The notes beneath the pieces are model-generated. The model was not told where the DNA came from. It saw only the letters and a program-made list of their open reading frames with translations, and did not search any database. The translations under genes were made by a program, and so were the position numbers. From the NCBI GenBank assembly GCA_016282135.1, contig JAEEKA010000108.1, positions 1-55,254 of the forward strand: a DNA stretch of 55,254 nt. The letters run 5' to 3'. Numbering within the stretch: the stretch's first letter is position 1; every line of letters starts with the position of its first letter. The stretch is from Oscillospiraceae bacterium. Lineage in GTDB: Bacteria; Bacillota; Clostridia; Oscillospirales; Oscillospiraceae. Of the stretch, positions 55,116-55,254 are shown one piece after another.

Positions 55116-55254
55116 GGTGGCGCTGTATCCTAGTCGGAACCGACGATTACCAGGAAGGGCCTAAAAATCCTTTGAAGGGCATATCGGTGAAGTCCCTGGT
55201 GCTTGCTTGTTTCGCCCAGATTCGGGTGGGTGCTGGGGGTTAAGGTTTCCGGGC
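55116..55254 (+). ncRNA. Putative structured RNA or long leader, family not identified (truncated by window end)
   Basis: From the predicted start to the window end there is no open reading frame with a ribosome binding site, but there are clear helices: GTCG-GAAC-CGAC (55133-55144), a 6-bp stem ACCAGG (55149-55154) with CCTGGT (55195-55200) enclosing AAGGG...TCCTT, and CGCCC (55213-55217) with GGGTG (55224-55228). Hallmarks of 6S, tmRNA, RNase P, SRP, T-box, TPP and cobalamin RNAs were looked for and not found. It could be a free RNA gene or the leader of the next gene, probably dxs from conserved order; that is inference. The 3' end is outside the window. Confidence 0.55.

Noticed and set aside
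1-55254. CRISPR arrays, prophage or insertion sequences
   Set aside because: No regularly spaced direct repeats of CRISPR size, and no transposase, integrase or phage structural protein was found in any frame.

Overview
The window looks like a chromosomal segment of a high-G+C, spore-forming member of the Clostridia, most likely Oscillospiraceae (an Oscillibacter, Flavonifractor or Lawsonibacter-like gut bacterium). The reasons are the sporulation genes (ylbJ, yqfC, yqfD and a complete spoIIIAA-AH operon), Firmicutes-type gene orders (phoH-ybeY-era-yqzL-recO; smc-ftsY; nadD-yqeK followed by rsfS; nusB-xseA-xseB-ispA), strong AGGAGG-type ribosome binding sites, and G+C-rich codons. The taxonomic placement is inference. 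I see no phage, transposase, integrase or CRISPR array; almost everything is core chromosome with a few accessory patches.

Layout. 1-1600: the end of a secreted Ser/Thr/Tyr-rich protein, a small Cys-rich protein and ylbJ (both minus strand). 1633-9423: one plus-strand operon, yqfC-yqfD-phoH-ybeY-GNAT-era-yqzL-recO-mutS2. 9483-14837: an HPr-family protein, uvrC, rsmD, a coiled-coil protein, a phosphohexomutase and a small membrane protein. 14848-16485: a divergent stress cassette with a TSCPD protein plus an OhrR-type repressor facing an aquaporin. 16496-21492: minus-strand asnS, an F420-ligase-like/ATP-grasp pair, and plsY-xdhC. 21671-25003: a 1110-residue surface-anchored 5'-nucleotidase. 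25004-30226: the accessory patch, with a palindromic element, a membrane protein plus potassium channel pair, tRNA-Ala(CGC), a small anchored protein, a flavodoxin-like protein and an M20 amidohydrolase. 30429-41315: operon smc-ftsY-rph-rdgB-yhbY-nadD/yqeK-unknown-rsfS-leuS. 41452-46102: a secreted lipase, rpsU, an ECF transporter S-component and secD-secF. 46197-50851: spoIIIAA to spoIIIAH. 50930-55024: asp23-nusB-tsaD-like-xseA-xseB-ispA. The window ends inside a structured non-coding leader or RNA gene starting near 55116.

How the genes work together. The early and late operons combine ribosome and RNA maturation (YbeY, Era, RsmD, YhbY, RsfS, RNase PH, NusB) with DNA repair and chromosome maintenance (RecO, MutS2, UvrC, SMC, XseAB, RdgB) and membrane biogenesis (FtsY, SecDF, PlsY, IspA). 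YqfC/YqfD and SpoIIIAA-AH are mother-cell functions needed around forespore engulfment. Many neighbouring genes overlap by 1-8 nt, which implies translational coupling. About a dozen promoters with 17-nt spacers are readable by eye, and several carry perfect palindromes that look like unassigned operators.

Most interesting leads: the RNA at the right edge; an OhrR-box-like operator in front of TSCPD-ohrR with no ohr peroxidase in view; the F420-ligase-like/ATP-grasp pair; the nested palindrome element next to the channel cassette; heptamer repeats inside a second tsaD-like gene; and inverted repeats at the asnS, plsY and ylbJ/yqfC promoters.
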